Below, in pieces: positions 1 through 8,408 of a DNA stretch of 64,000 nucleotides (its first letter is position 1; every line of letters begins with the position of its first letter). The stretch is from Nodosilinea sp. FACHB-131 (GTDB lineage: Bacteria > Cyanobacteriota > Cyanobacteriia > Phormidesmidales > Phormidesmidaceae): NCBI RefSeq assembly GCF_014695395.1, contig NZ_JACJOF010000027.1, positions 248,001 through 312,000 of the forward strand. Reading direction: 5' to 3'. The notes beneath the pieces were generated by a model, which was not told where the DNA came from, did not search any database, and worked only from the letters and a program-made list of their open reading frames with translations. A program made the position numbers and the translations under genes.

Positions 1-2069
1 GACTGAATCGTAACGGTGTTTAGGGTGGTATTGGCCAGAGCACTACTGGTGTCGGCCAGCACCAGCACCCCGTTGCTGCCCACCTGGCCCAGGTTGCTTT
101 GGCTGAGCGTGAGGGGACCTAAGCGACTGCCCCCAAAGGCCAACACGGCCACCCCATTCTCGGCGGCAGCCGCCACCTGAAGTTGAGTTAGGTCAAGGGG
201 GCCAAGGTCACTGCCATTTTCGGCCAGTACCAGCACCCCATTGCCATGACTTTGCTCTACGGCGACGTCGGCGATGGTAACGTCGCCGATAGCGCCACCG
301 TCGCTCGCCAGTAGCAGCAGGCCGTTGGTGCCGGTAGTGCCGAGGTCGAGCTGCTGAAGCGTTAGGCTATCAATTTGGCCACCGTCATTGGCCAAGACCA
401 GTACGCCGTTTTCCCCAGCGGTGGCAATCTGGGTTTGATTGATCGCCACAGTCCCCAAGCGGCTGTTGTCAGCTAGCACGGCTAGGCCGTTTTCGCCGCT
501 GCTGCCAATGCGGTTTTGGCTGAGTTGCAGACTGCTGATCTGGCTGCTGTCAGCGGCCCTCACCAACAAACCGTCGCCCGTTGCCTGATGAATGTCGTTG
601 TTGCTCAGGTCAGCGGTGTTTACTGTTTGGCCCGAGAGATTGAGCAAGATCCCGCTTTGGCTGGCGTCCTGAATCTGATTGCGGCGAACGATCACATTTC
701 CGCTGACATCATTCAGCAAAATGCCGTTGCGCGCCGCCAGAATCTGGTTATCTAGAATCGTCACCGACCGCACCCCAAGGGCCTGGATCCCATCCTGACC
801 GGGTTCTGGGGCGACGGCAAATCCCGACAGCAGGCTGTCATGCCCCATAGTCACGGTGCCGGGTACGTGGGGCAGCAGGCCGCTGCCCGACCCTGGCAGG
901 ACCAAATTGCCCACCTGGGTACGCAAGGGCTGAAGCGGGCCGGGAGACAAGACCTGCACCCCGGTGGGAATGGTGAAACCGCCGGCCAAATTGCCCGGCT
1001 GAACGTAGACGCGATCGCCACTGCTGGCTACACCCAGTGCCGGATCGATCGCGCCATAGGGAGCGGCGGCGGTGCCATCGCCAGCGGCACTGGAGCCCGG
1101 CTGCACATGGTAAAACCGATAGGCCTGGTTGGTATCAGGGTCGAGCGCTGCCTGAACCTGGGCTTCGGCACCCAAGGTAATGCCCATGGTGCGCTGAATT
1201 GGCTGCCCCAGCGCCAGTCCTGTCGCCGCTGTTTGGGGACCAGACCCGCCCCAGCTAAAGCCCGTTTGCAGCAGCACATTGGCTCCAAAATAGGCGTCGT
1301 ACTGCATGCCCAGCCGCAGATTTAGCCCCGGGGTAGGGCTGGCGGCCAGCCAGGCTCGTCCGCCTAAGAAACCTGGTTGGTCAGGAGGGCTGTAGTAGTA
1401 GAGCCCCCCGTAGGCATTGAGCGTACCCAGGGATCCCAAGGTGGCGATCGCCCCGCCCACGCTCACATCCCCACCGGCCATGGCGACTTGCCGAGTCGTG
1501 GGCAGCAGCAGCTGATTGCCCTCAAAAAATGGCGCGCTGAGCAAAGTGGTGGTGCTGCTGCGATCGCCCAGCGGCCAATAGACATTGCCCCGCAGCTCCC
1601 ATCCATTGCGGACATGTTCTAGGCCGGCCCCCGCTTGGTAAAACGTTCCTCCCCCATGGGCCTGGGTATCGACGCCGATGTATCCTCCGGTCAGACTGGC
1701 GCGATCGCCGCTCAGGGTGCGGTAGCCCAGCAGCAGATTGCTGCCCAAAAATCCGGCTGTATCGAGCCGCGCTCGGCCCTGCAAGAACCAAATCTGCTGC
1801 CCCGGCACTTGCCCCAGGGGCAAAAATCCTTCCAGACTGCCAAAATCCTGGCTTCCCCCGGCAGTCTCAAAGCTAACGCCCACCCAGGGCTGCACTGCCA
1901 GCGCCTCTGCCGACGGTGCCTCTGGTTCTGCCCAAGCCGGGCCGGCCACCAGGCAGGCAACAGCGGCCAACCCCCCCGCCCAGCGCTGCCGTTTTTTGCG
2001 GCCAAAACGATTCCCAATCGAATTTAGTCTCAGCCCCGGCGTTGCGCTGTGCATCTGTTTTAGCGTCAT
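1..2069 (-). CDS. Exported beta-barrel / beta-helix repeat protein, C-terminus outside window
   Basis: The frame is open from ATG at 2069 to the left edge, so at least 689 residues are present and the C-terminus is missing. The N-terminus has a basic stretch (NRFGRKKRQR) followed by a hydrophobic segment ending in AWA, which reads as a Sec signal peptide of about 48 residues. The next roughly 230 residues are rich in alternating aromatic and glycine strands (GGLYYYSP, GLNLRLGMQYDAYFGANVLL) and resemble the membrane beta-barrel that precedes the passenger in inverse autotransporters. After a proline-rich linker come right-handed parallel beta-helix turns (SVTILDNQILAARNGI, NVIVRRNQIQ), then at about 1-495 a regular 28-residue repeat with consensus NGVLVLA-x-x-GG-x-LG-x-LTL. 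Inference: an outer-membrane protein displaying a beta-helix on the surface. The exact family is not certain. Confidence 0.75.
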   Translation of the reverse strand, partial: MTLKQMHSATPGLRLNSIGNRFGRKKRQRWAGGLAAVACLVAGPAWAEPEAPSAEALAVQPWVGVSFETAGGSQDFGSLEGFLPLGQVPGQQIWFLQGRARLDTAGFLGSNLLLGYRTLSGDRASLTGGYIGVDTQAHGGGTFYQAGAGLEHVRNGWELRGNVYWPLGDRSSTTTLLSAPFFEGNQLLLPTTRQVAMAGGDVSVGGAIATLGSLGTLNAYGGLYYYSPPDQPGFLGGRAWLAASPTPGLNLRLGMQYDAYFGANVLLQTGFSWGGSGPQTAATGLALGQPIQRTMGITLGAEAQVQAALDPDTNQAYRFYHVQPGSSAAGDGTAAAPYGAIDPALGVASSGDRVYVQPGNLAGGFTIPTGVQVLSPGPLQPLRTQVGNLVLPGSGSGLLPHVPGTVTMGHDSLLSGFAVAPEPGQDGIQALGVRSVTILDNQILAARNGILLNDVSGNVIVRRNQIQDASQSGILLNLSGQTVNTADLSNNDIHQATGDGLLVRAADSSQISSLQLSQNRIGSSGENGLAVLADNSRLGTVAINQTQIATAGENGVLVLANDGGQIDSLTLQQLDLGTTGTNGLLLLASDGGAIGDVTIADVAVEQSHGNGVLVLAENGSDLGPLDLTQLQVAAAAENGVAVLAFGGSRLGPLTLSQSNLGQVGSNGVLVLADTSSALANTTLNTVTIQ

Positions 2070-2226
2070 CTTCTCGCGTGTGCTCTCTTATCTATCCCCT
2101 ATCTACGGGGGATAAAGACGATCGCCCGTCCTGGCACATTAAAGAGATGACAAACCTTGCCTCAGTTTTGTAGGCTTTCTCTGAGGACGCAGGAGCAATG
2201 AATCGCCGGGGGAGCCTAGAGCGCAG

Positions 2227-3117
2227 CTATTGCATTACTGAGTCGCCGTTGTTCAAACGTTTGCTTTCGCTGAACTGAGTTTGATCAAATAGATGCACCG
2301 TGCGAATGGGGTAGGGAATTGCAATGCCTGCCTCGTCGCAGGCGGCCTTGAGAGCGATCGCCACCCGCGATTTAACCCGGCGCACCTCACCGATTTGAGG
2401 CGTCGTCCAGTAGCGCAGCTTAAAGTCAATAGAACTCTCGCCAAAGCCCACCACATCGACCTCAGGCTCTGGGGCGCTGAGCACGCCATCGGTACGGCTG
2501 AGGGTCTCCAAAAAAGTCTGCTTAGCCAGGGGCAACGGGGTCGTGTAGTCAACCCCAATATCCAGGTCGGTGCGACGGCTGCGAAAGGCGGTCAGCACCC
2601 GCACCGGATTGGTAAACACCATAGCGTTAGGAATTTCTACCAGCTCTCCGTTGTAGGTGCGCAGCTGGGTCGAGCGAATTTTAATTGACTCTACCGTGCC
2701 CTCATAGTCGCCCATTACCACCTGATCGCCCAGGCGAAAGGGCTCTTCTACCAGCAGCAAAACTCCAGCCAAAAAGTTCTTAAAGATGTCTTGAAAGGCA
2801 AAGCCAATGGCTACCGAGCCCAACCCCAATAGGCCAATAACGTCGCCCAATCGCAGATCCGGAAAGGCAATCACCGCTGCAATAATGATCCCTACTGCCC
2901 AGGTGCCAATGCGGGTGACCTGCACGGCCAGCAGTTGCAGCGATCGGTTAGGCACAAGGCGCTTAGTGATTTTGCCCACCATCTTCTGGGTCACCTTGGC
3001 GGCGTACCCCGTTAGCAACACCAGCACCAGCGCGATCGCGATCCCCGGCAAGAGCTGAATAAACTGCCCTACCAAATCAAGCAAGCTGGTCTGAATGCGC
3101 TCAAGTAGAAGGTTCAT
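2227..3117 (-). CDS. MscS-family small-conductance mechanosensitive channel
   Basis: This 296-residue protein has the layout of a minimal MscS channel that releases solutes under hypo-osmotic stress. Three hydrophobic segments are seen at about residues 15-40, 65-85 and 90-120. The third carries the Gly/Ala-rich pore helix (GLGSVAIGFAFQDIFKNF) and runs into the family hallmark VEEPFRLGD. The beta domain (GTVESIKIRSTQLRTYNGE, then VEIPNAM) and a C-terminal alpha/beta cytoplasmic domain follow. ATG at 3117 is preferred over a TTG two codons upstream. The gene shares orientation with its neighbours, but gaps of more than 100 bp suggest it is transcribed alone. Confidence 0.93.
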   Translation of the reverse strand: MNLLLERIQTSLLDLVGQFIQLLPGIAIALVLVLLTGYAAKVTQKMVGKITKRLVPNRSLQLLAVQVTRIGTWAVGIIIAAVIAFPDLRLGDVIGLLGLGSVAIGFAFQDIFKNFLAGVLLLVEEPFRLGDQVVMGDYEGTVESIKIRSTQLRTYNGELVEIPNAMVFTNPVRVLTAFRSRRTDLDIGVDYTTPLPLAKQTFLETLSRTDGVLSAPEPEVDVVGFGESSIDFKLRYWTTPQIGEVRRVKSRVAIALKAACDEAGIAIPYPIRTVHLFDQTQFSESKRLNNGDSVMQ

Positions 3118-3226
3118 AGGCAACGAAAGTCAATCACGACGGGCTTTTCGCAGCCTATCACTGCGGGGTGCGATCGTCATCTGCCCCAGTGGGCTTGCCT
3201 ATTGGGTGGGTAGCGGTTGAGCTGAC

Positions 3227-3940
3227 CTAGAATGCACACCCTAAAAATTGCTCGTACCCACGCTTAAATTGCTGCTTGCCATCCTGCTCAACGATGCTGC
3301 CGTGGGCCATAATCACTCGATCAAAATCCCACCTGAGAACTTGTTCTGCTGAGGCTTTAACCCTGTCTTTTTCTGTAGTTGCCAGGCGTTCTAACAGCGA
3401 TGGACTGAGGCTTCTGTAGCCGCCGCCAACTCTCGTTACTAGCTGTGTCATCCACGGAAAGCTCTCATCAAAGCAGAAAGCCGTATCCGTCAATATCAGC
3501 GTCCGGCTGGCGACATGAAAAAACACCCACTCATCTAACGGATCTGGGCCGCTTGGGCCAAGGGTTCTAAAGCCATCGAAGAACAGGCGCTCAACTCCAG
3601 CCCACGGACTGTCTGAACTACCTTCTATAACTCGGTCGATCACCAACTCTGGCCGCTTTGCCTTTAACCCCGCCGTGGCCCAGAACGTTGCCGTTGGGTA
3701 TGCCGCCTTGAACTCTGCGGCAAAGAGGTAGTGATACAGGTTAGGCGCAATGATATGCGTGACGGTGCCCAACTCATTCAGCTCGCCTACCAATTCATCA
3801 CTTACCTGAATTGGTGAAATAACGACTAGCTCGTTGCTAGCCAAGCGAATCACTGTCATGCGGGTGCCTATACTCAGCCCAAAATACCGCAAGGGCTGCT
3901 CGGTCACCCAAAGATCTCGATCAATCGCTCTGAGCATCAT
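3227..3940 (-). CDS. DUF4336 domain protein (metallo-beta-lactamase-like fold)
   Basis: The 237-residue protein matches the DUF4336 family, common in cyanobacteria and plants. Visible features are an opening with TEQPLRYFGLSIGTRMTVIRL, then APNLYHYLFAAEF, and a later DEWVFFHVASRTLILTDTAFCF block. The family is thought to have a metallo-beta-lactamase-like fold, and the HYLF histidine and the LTDT aspartate lie where metal ligands would be, but the classic HxHxDH motif is absent. Substrate and role are unknown. It is flanked by the MscS gene and a toxin-antitoxin pair with no overlap, so the context gives no functional clue. ATG at 3940 follows a weak purine-rich stretch; a second ATG one codon downstream is possible. 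Confidence 0.8.
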   Translation of the reverse strand: MMLRAIDRDLWVTEQPLRYFGLSIGTRMTVIRLASNELVVISPIQVSDELVGELNELGTVTHIIAPNLYHYLFAAEFKAAYPTATFWATAGLKAKRPELVIDRVIEGSSDSPWAGVERLFFDGFRTLGPSGPDPLDEWVFFHVASRTLILTDTAFCFDESFPWMTQLVTRVGGGYRSLSPSLLERLATTEKDRVKASAEQVLRWDFDRVIMAHGSIVEQDGKQQFKRGYEQFLGCAF

Positions 3941-4034
3941 TTATCCCTGAAGAGAACTCCGCACCCACCTCTAGAATGGATCGCAAGAGCAAATCTGAGC
4001 CAGCGATCGCACTCTTGCCTGTTCAATATTTTGG

Positions 4035-4298
4035 CTAGTAATGATAGCGACAGGAAATAATGGTCAAATACTGGTCGTCTACCGCGTAGACCAGGCGGTG
4101 GGTATCGTCAATGCGGCGTGACCAGAAGCCCGATAGGTTTTCCTTCAAAGGTTCGGGTTTGCCCATGCCTTCAAAGGGAAGGCGCTTGGTCGCCTGAATC
4201 AGTGAATTAATTCGTTTGAGGGCCTTTCTATCCTGAGTTTGCCAATAGAGATAATCTTTGCACGCGGCATCTGTCCATGCCAGCTTGCGCTCACCCAT
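4035..4298 (-). CDS. yoeB: YoeB-type mRNA interferase toxin
   Basis: The 87-residue protein aligns along its whole length with E. coli YoeB as remembered: DYLYWQTQDRKALKRIN, FEGMGKPEPLKENLSGFWSR, HRLVYAV, and the C-terminus SCRYHY. The catalytic residues of the family (a Glu of the GKPEPLK region, the Arg of SRRI, the penultimate His) are all present, so the toxin appears intact. YoeB cleaves mRNA in the ribosomal A site and is silenced by YefM. The start ATG overlaps the 3' end of the antitoxin gene by 8 bp, which indicates translational coupling. Confidence 0.95.
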   Translation of the reverse strand: MGERKLAWTDAACKDYLYWQTQDRKALKRINSLIQATKRLPFEGMGKPEPLKENLSGFWSRRIDDTHRLVYAVDDQYLTIISCRYHY

Positions 4299-4545
4299 CG
4301 AGCAGGTCTCTTTCGGTAGTTTGACCTTGACGGTACTGAGCGATCGACTCCTCTAAATGAGCCACATTGGCGGGAGATTTAAGCAAATAGACAGTCTCTA
4401 GCAAGCTGTTGAAGTAATCAAGCGACATCACGACAGCATCCCCAGCATCGCGTCGGGTAATGACGGTGTAGTCGGCGTCGTTGGTCACTTGATCCAGAAT
4501 AGCTTTCAGCTTGTTTCTGGCTTCGCTAAAGGTGACGACTCGCAT
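4291..4545 (-). CDS. yefM: YefM/Phd-family antitoxin
   Basis: The 84-residue protein begins MRVVTFSEARNKLKAILD, the typical N-terminus of YefM/Phd DNA-binding antitoxins. It continues with YTVITRRDAGDAVVMSLDYFNSL and ends in an acidic C-terminal tail that would wrap the toxin. ATG at 4545 fits the family better than an upstream TTG at 4566. It precedes yoeB and overlaps it, the normal order in which the antitoxin is made first. The family binds its own operator, and the region upstream (4546-4600) is AT-rich with an AATTGTACAA palindrome-like stretch that could be the operator (inference). Confidence 0.93.
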   Translation of the reverse strand: MRVVTFSEARNKLKAILDQVTNDADYTVITRRDAGDAVVMSLDYFNSLLETVYLLKSPANVAHLEESIAQYRQGQTTERDLLDG

Positions 4546-4550
4546 GTGAA

Positions 4551-4578
4551 AAACCTGTGCAATCAATTGTACAAGTTT
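4551..4578. promoter_or_regulatory. Candidate promoter/operator region of yefM-yoeB
   Basis: Just upstream of the yefM start the sequence contains AATCAATTGTACAAGTTTAG, which includes the near-palindrome TTGTACAA. YefM and Phd proteins autoregulate by binding short palindromes with a TGTACA core, so this is a plausible operator. The assignment rests on position and motif only. Confidence 0.45.
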
Positions 4579-4677
4579 AGCGCGATCACCCTGGTGAAAG
4601 ACATTACTTTAGTGCTGGTGGTGGGTAGTGCTCACCCTACACCCATCCACCTACCTACTCATCTACCCATCCACTCC

Positions 4678-5511
4678 TTACGGTAACCAGGGATATTGCC
4701 GAAAATCGGGCTCTCGCTTCTCCAGAAACGCTTGCCTACCCTCAGAGCCTTCTTCGGTCATGTAGTAGAGCAAAGTAGCATTCCCTGCTAGCTCTTGCAG
4801 CCCTGCTTGACCATCGCAGTCGGCGTTGAAGGCCGCTTTGAGGCAGCGAATGGCGATCGGGCTTTTTTGCAGAATTTCCTGGGCCCATTGCACCCCTTCG
4901 GCTTCGAGCTGCTCCACTGGCACCACGCAGTTCACCATGCCCATATCGAGAGCTTCCTGGGCACTGTATTGGCGGCAGAGATACCAGATTTCGCGGGCCT
5001 TTTTTTGCCCGACCATGCGAGACAGGTAGCTGGCTCCGAAACCGCCGTCAAAACTGCCCACTTTAGGGCCAGTTTGACCAAAAATGGCGTTATCGGCAGC
5101 AATAGTGAGGTCGCACACCACATGCAGCACATGGCCACCGCCGATCGCATAGCCCGCTACCAGGGCAATCACCACCTTGGGCATCGAGCGAATTAACCGC
5201 TGCAAGTCGAGCACATTGAGCCGGGGCACGCCGTCGTCACCAACATAGCCGCCGTGGCCACGCACACTCTGGTCGCCGCCAGAGCAAAAGGCGTATTTGC
5301 CGTCGGTGTGGGGGCCAGCTCCGGTCAGCAGCACCACACCAATGCGGCTGTCTTCGCGGGCGTTGGAGAAAGCCTCGTACAGTTCAACAATGGTTTTAGG
5401 ACGAAAGGCATTGCGTTTGTGGGGCCGGTTGATGGTGATTTTGGCGATGCCATCGGCCTTTTGGTAAACGATGTCTTCGTAGGGCTTAACGTCTTGCCAG
5501 GCAACCTGCAT
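4678..5511 (-). CDS. menB: 1,4-dihydroxy-2-naphthoyl-CoA synthase
   Basis: MenB closes the naphthoate ring of o-succinylbenzoyl-CoA in phylloquinone synthesis, which supplies the photosystem I quinone in cyanobacteria. The 277-residue crotonase-fold protein shows the MenB-specific features [16 protein letters not shown], the oxyanion-hole segment [36 protein letters not shown], and the C-terminal [16 protein letters not shown]. The length is normal for MenB (about 275). No other men genes lie nearby, as is common in cyanobacteria. The stop codon lies directly beside a degenerate tract of ATCCA/ACCCATC repeats at about 4636-4676. Confidence 0.97.
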   Translation of the reverse strand: MQVAWQDVKPYEDIVYQKADGIAKITINRPHKRNAFRPKTIVELYEAFSNAREDSRIGVVLLTGAGPHTDGKYAFCSGGDQSVRGHGGYVGDDGVPRLNVLDLQRLIRSMPKVVIALVAGYAIGGGHVLHVVCDLTIAADNAIFGQTGPKVGSFDGGFGASYLSRMVGQKKAREIWYLCRQYSAQEALDMGMVNCVVPVEQLEAEGVQWAQEILQKSPIAIRCLKAAFNADCDGQAGLQELAGNATLLYYMTEEGSEGRQAFLEKREPDFRQYPWLP

Positions 5512-5828
5512 AGGGGGCGAGTCCAGATAACACTGGTTTCTAGCGTCTCACATTGGGGTAAGGCTATGCGATCGCCCTTGGAGCGACTCATCAGAGGCTC
5601 AATTTGGCTTCCCCCTACCTCTTCTTGAATGACATCCTTGGGCCAATGAAGGCGGTTTTCAGCAGAGCGAGGCCGAGGTGAGCGTGAGAAAGCGGCTTCA
5701 TAGAGATTGACTTTAGCCCAAAAGCTTCAGCTACCTATTAATGGAATTCCTTCTCAAGCCAGAGGACAGCCTCGGCGAGACGCCGTACGCTGAAACCCGA
5801 TATTTGAAGAAAAATTAGAGGAGACTCT
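5512..5828. other. Divergent intergenic region between menB and the GST-like gene
   Basis: This 317-bp gap separates the divergently transcribed menB (minus) and glutathionyl-hydroquinone reductase gene (plus) and must hold both promoters. No regulator site, RNA gene or repeat was recognised. A purine-rich GAGGAGACT just before 5829 is a good ribosome binding site for the plus-strand gene. Confidence 0.6.
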
Positions 5829-6818
5829 ATGGGATTGGGCCTACTTGTGAACGGTCGATGGCAGAAAGACCGTAGCCAAGAAGACGATAAAGGCCGCTTT
5901 GTGCGTCCCGAAACCGACTTTCACCATTTCACTAGAGCTGATGGCAGCAGCGAATTTAAGCCAGAGGCCGATCGCTACCACCTCTACGTCTCGCTGGCCT
6001 GCCCCTGGGCGCACCGCACGCTGATCATGCGCGAGCTGAAGGGGTTGACTGACGCCATTTCGGTATCGGTAGTGGATCCTTACATGGGCGACGAAGGCTG
6101 GGCCTTTAGCGACTATCCCGGTGCAATTCCCGACTCAGTGAACGGCGTACAGTATTTGCGGGAGATTTACGTCAAGGCCAAGTCCGATATTTCTGGCCGG
6201 GTGACAGTGCCCATTCTGTGGGATAAGCAGACCAACACTATTGTGAACAACGAGTCGCGAGAGATCATTCGCATGCTCGACACGGAGTGGAATGAGGTAG
6301 CTACCAACGCCATTGACCTCTACCCCGCCAACCTGCAAGACAAAATCGACAGCGCCATCGATGCCATTTATCAGCCTATCAACAATGGCGTGTACCGGGC
6401 CGGGTTTGCCACCAAGCAGTCTGCCTACGAAGAGGCGGTGACCGAACTGTTCGACGCCCTCGATCATTGGGAAGGCGTGCTCGATCGCCAGCGCTACCTG
6501 TGCGGCGATCGCCTCACCGAGGCCGATATCTGCATGTTCACCACTCTCTATCGCTTCGATGCGGTCTACTACGTGCACTTTAAGTGCAACCTGCGGCGCA
6601 TTGTCGATTACCCCAACCTCTGGGGCTACCTGCGCGACCTGTACCAACAGCCCGCCTTCAGAAACACCTGCAATCTAGACCACATCAAGCGCCATTACTA
6701 CATGAGCCACCCTGGGGTGAACCCGCACCAGATTGTGCCTCTAGGACCGGTGATCGACTTTGAGGAAAAGAGCGATCGCGCTAAACGGTTTAGCCTGACC
6801 GCCGGTAGCGCTCGGTAG
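5829..6818 (+). CDS. Glutathionyl-hydroquinone reductase (Xi-class glutathione transferase, YqjG/ECM4 family)
   Basis: The 329-residue length and the motif SLACPWAHRTLIMRELKGL are diagnostic of Xi-class enzymes, in which the Cys of CPWA reduces glutathionyl-hydroquinones back to hydroquinones. Further family features are VTVPILWDKQTNTIVNNES near the thioredoxin-fold end and the helical C-terminal domain with LCGDRLTEADICMFTTLYRFD. In a phototroph it may recycle quinone-glutathione adducts (inference). GAGGAG lies 7-9 bases before the ATG. It is divergent from menB, itself a quinone-synthesis gene, which is a suggestive but unproven link. Confidence 0.93.
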   Translation: MGLGLLVNGRWQKDRSQEDDKGRFVRPETDFHHFTRADGSSEFKPEADRYHLYVSLACPWAHRTLIMRELKGLTDAISVSVVDPYMGDEGWAFSDYPGAIPDSVNGVQYLREIYVKAKSDISGRVTVPILWDKQTNTIVNNESREIIRMLDTEWNEVATNAIDLYPANLQDKIDSAIDAIYQPINNGVYRAGFATKQSAYEEAVTELFDALDHWEGVLDRQRYLCGDRLTEADICMFTTLYRFDAVYYVHFKCNLRRIVDYPNLWGYLRDLYQQPAFRNTCNLDHIKRHYYMSHPGVNPHQIVPLGPVIDFEEKSDRAKRFSLTAGSAR

Positions 6819-6900
6819 GAATTTTCAGCTGCAAAAATGCCTTGCTGATGCTGGGCAAAGAGTTTAGCCTGTGCGAGACGTGACTAAAACGGTGATAACG

Positions 6901-7338
6901 ATGGATTTAATGGGTATAGTCAACCAGGCGATCGCCTCCTCCGATACTGAAGCTAACGGTAGCCTGATCGGCTCACTGCTGGGGAACCTCAACAACGCCC
7001 CGGTGGACAACAACAAGATCGGCGGTATCGCCAGCAGCCTCCAGGGCGTGCTGCAGGATAAGGGCCGAGGCAATCCGGGAGGTCTAATGGGGACGCTGCA
7101 AACCGTCGCGGCGACGGGTGCCGTAGAGCGGTTGCTGGCCAACGATCAGATTAGCGCGATCGCCCAGCGAGTCGGAGCCGACCCAGCCATGGTCAGAAGC
7201 GTGACCCCGCTGATTGCTCAGTTCTTAGTCAAAGGGTCGAATGGCCAGGGCGGCGGGCTGCTGCAAAAGGTGCTCTCGGGCGAGGTTGACCTGGGTCAAA
7301 TGGCCGGGCTGATCGGCATGGCCAACAAGTTCTTGTAA
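6901..7338 (+). CDS. Small DUF937-like (YidB-type) protein of unknown function
   Basis: The protein is about 145 residues from ATG at 6901; an in-frame GTG at 6871 would add ten residues, and no clear ribosome binding site separates the two. It is rich in Gly, Ala, Asn and Leu (SLIGSLLGNLNNAP, GGLMGTLQTVA, RVGADPAMVRSVTPLIAQFLVKG). The pattern of short amphipathic helices with a GxDP-like turn and a P-L-I tract resembles DUF937/YidB proteins. It has no signal peptide or membrane segment. It follows the hydroquinone reductase gene by about 80 bp and may share its transcript. Function is unknown. Confidence 0.6.
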   Translation: MDLMGIVNQAIASSDTEANGSLIGSLLGNLNNAPVDNNKIGGIASSLQGVLQDKGRGNPGGLMGTLQTVAATGAVERLLANDQISAIAQRVGADPAMVRSVTPLIAQFLVKGSNGQGGGLLQKVLSGEVDLGQMAGLIGMANKFL

Positions 7339-7376
7339 GGGCGAGACATCTGAGTTAAGAGGTCTTGGCTGAGAAA

Positions 7377-7434
7377 CCGGGTGTCTGGACATGTGCCAGT
7401 GTTAGTGGCATATGCAGTGGACGCCCGGCTCCTT
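7377..7434. terminator. Hairpin between convergent genes
   Basis: CCGGGTGTC (7377-7385) pairs with GACGCCCGG (7420-7428), and the plus-strand 3' side is followed by CTCCTTTT. The loop of about 34 nt is long and contains a smaller inverted repeat (TGCCA/TGGCA). The position between convergent genes fits a terminator for the plus-strand gene. Confidence 0.5.
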
Positions 7435-7445
7435 TTGAGGTGCCA

Positions 7446-8210
7446 TCACGGTGTCAAGGTTTGCTGTAGGCGATCGCGCAGAGCCACCAAGATTGACAGA
7501 TCAGCATCAACGCTCGAGCGCCCGTCGTACTGAAACGGGTCATCCAGATCGCGAATCAGCAGCAGTAGGTAGGTAAACGCAGTAAACAGCAGGCACGACA
7601 CCACCAGGGTTTCGCTAAAGCTGGTGGCTCCAATCAGCAGCAGGGCGCACAAGACCCCCGCCAAAAACAGTTCTAGCAGCACGTAGGCCGGCCCTACAAA
7701 ATCGGTATCGCGATTGATGCCAATGTAGGCCAGCAGCAGGCGAATTTTGGCCTGTTCAGCCTGGGTACGGCTGATGATGGGGCCGCTGGTGTAGGGCAAC
7801 ATCCCCGCCAGGGAGACGTTGAGCTGGTCGAGGGCTGGGGCGATCGCCTCCTGGGGTTTTTCTCGCTCTAGCCAGTCGAGGGTGGCCTGCAAAATAGCCA
7901 CCAGATTTTGAGTTAGGGGGTTGGGGTCATACTCTCCATTGGCCTTAGCCACCAGCAAGTTGCTGTCTTGAATAGCCTCAATGGCATTGGCCACTTGCAC
8001 CGGCATATCGGCACTGGCCTTAAAGTCGCTCAGGGTGCCGTTGAGCACAAAGGCAATCACAAAGGTCGCCGCCCCAAATAGCGATCCGGTGAGGGGATCA
8101 AAGGCCCAGGGCTCCCAACCCAGGCGGTGTACGGCCACCTTAGCCAACCCATACAGGCCAGTCAGCGGCAGCACCGTCAGCAATATTCGCCACTTTGTTG
8201 GCAACACCAT
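7446..8210 (-). CDS. Bestrophin-like (DUF4239-type) membrane protein
   Basis: The 254-residue protein has two hydrophobic segments near the N-terminus (about 8-25 and 42-60) and two near the C-terminus (about 180-220). A soluble helical domain lies between them. The last membrane segment runs into LIRDLDDPFQYDG, similar to the LDxPF motif of DUF4239 proteins, which belong to the bestrophin anion-channel superfamily. Transported ion and role are unknown. It is convergent with the preceding small gene and divergent from the nitrate operon. Confidence 0.65.
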   Translation of the reverse strand: MVLPTKWRILLTVLPLTGLYGLAKVAVHRLGWEPWAFDPLTGSLFGAATFVIAFVLNGTLSDFKASADMPVQVANAIEAIQDSNLLVAKANGEYDPNPLTQNLVAILQATLDWLEREKPQEAIAPALDQLNVSLAGMLPYTSGPIISRTQAEQAKIRLLLAYIGINRDTDFVGPAYVLLELFLAGVLCALLLIGATSFSETLVVSCLLFTAFTYLLLLIRDLDDPFQYDGRSSVDADLSILVALRDRLQQTLTP

Positions 8211-8366
8211 GGTTGCAATCGCTCCTGGAGCAGCCCTCTACACAACCCTCAACCCATAGCTTGGGCTGTCGTTATGGTAAGCGCTGGGCTGAGACATGGC
8301 CTACCCGGCGAATTATGCAAATCCTACATGTTGTTCATGCGATAAGAGGATGGCTTGCTACAAAGC

Positions 8367-8408
8367 GTAACTAAAAATACAAAACACGTTGCAAAGTTTG
8401 AATAATTT
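8367..8408 (+). promoter_or_regulatory. NtcA-activated promoter of the nrt operon
   Basis: GTA (8367-8369), eight bases, TAC (8378-8380) is a perfect match to the NtcA consensus GTA-N8-TAC. After a 22-base spacer comes TAATTT (8403-8408), a good TAN3T -10 box. This is exactly the class II NtcA promoter geometry, in which NtcA with 2-oxoglutarate replaces the -35 box when ammonium is absent. Transcription would begin around 8414, giving a leader of about 410 nt before nrtA. Confidence 0.85.

Noticed and set aside
1028-2173. Several overlapping frames on both strands of about 80-130 codons
   Set aside because: They lie inside the long minus-strand beta-helix protein frame, which has a signal peptide and periodic repeats; the others are Arg/Pro-rich shadows.
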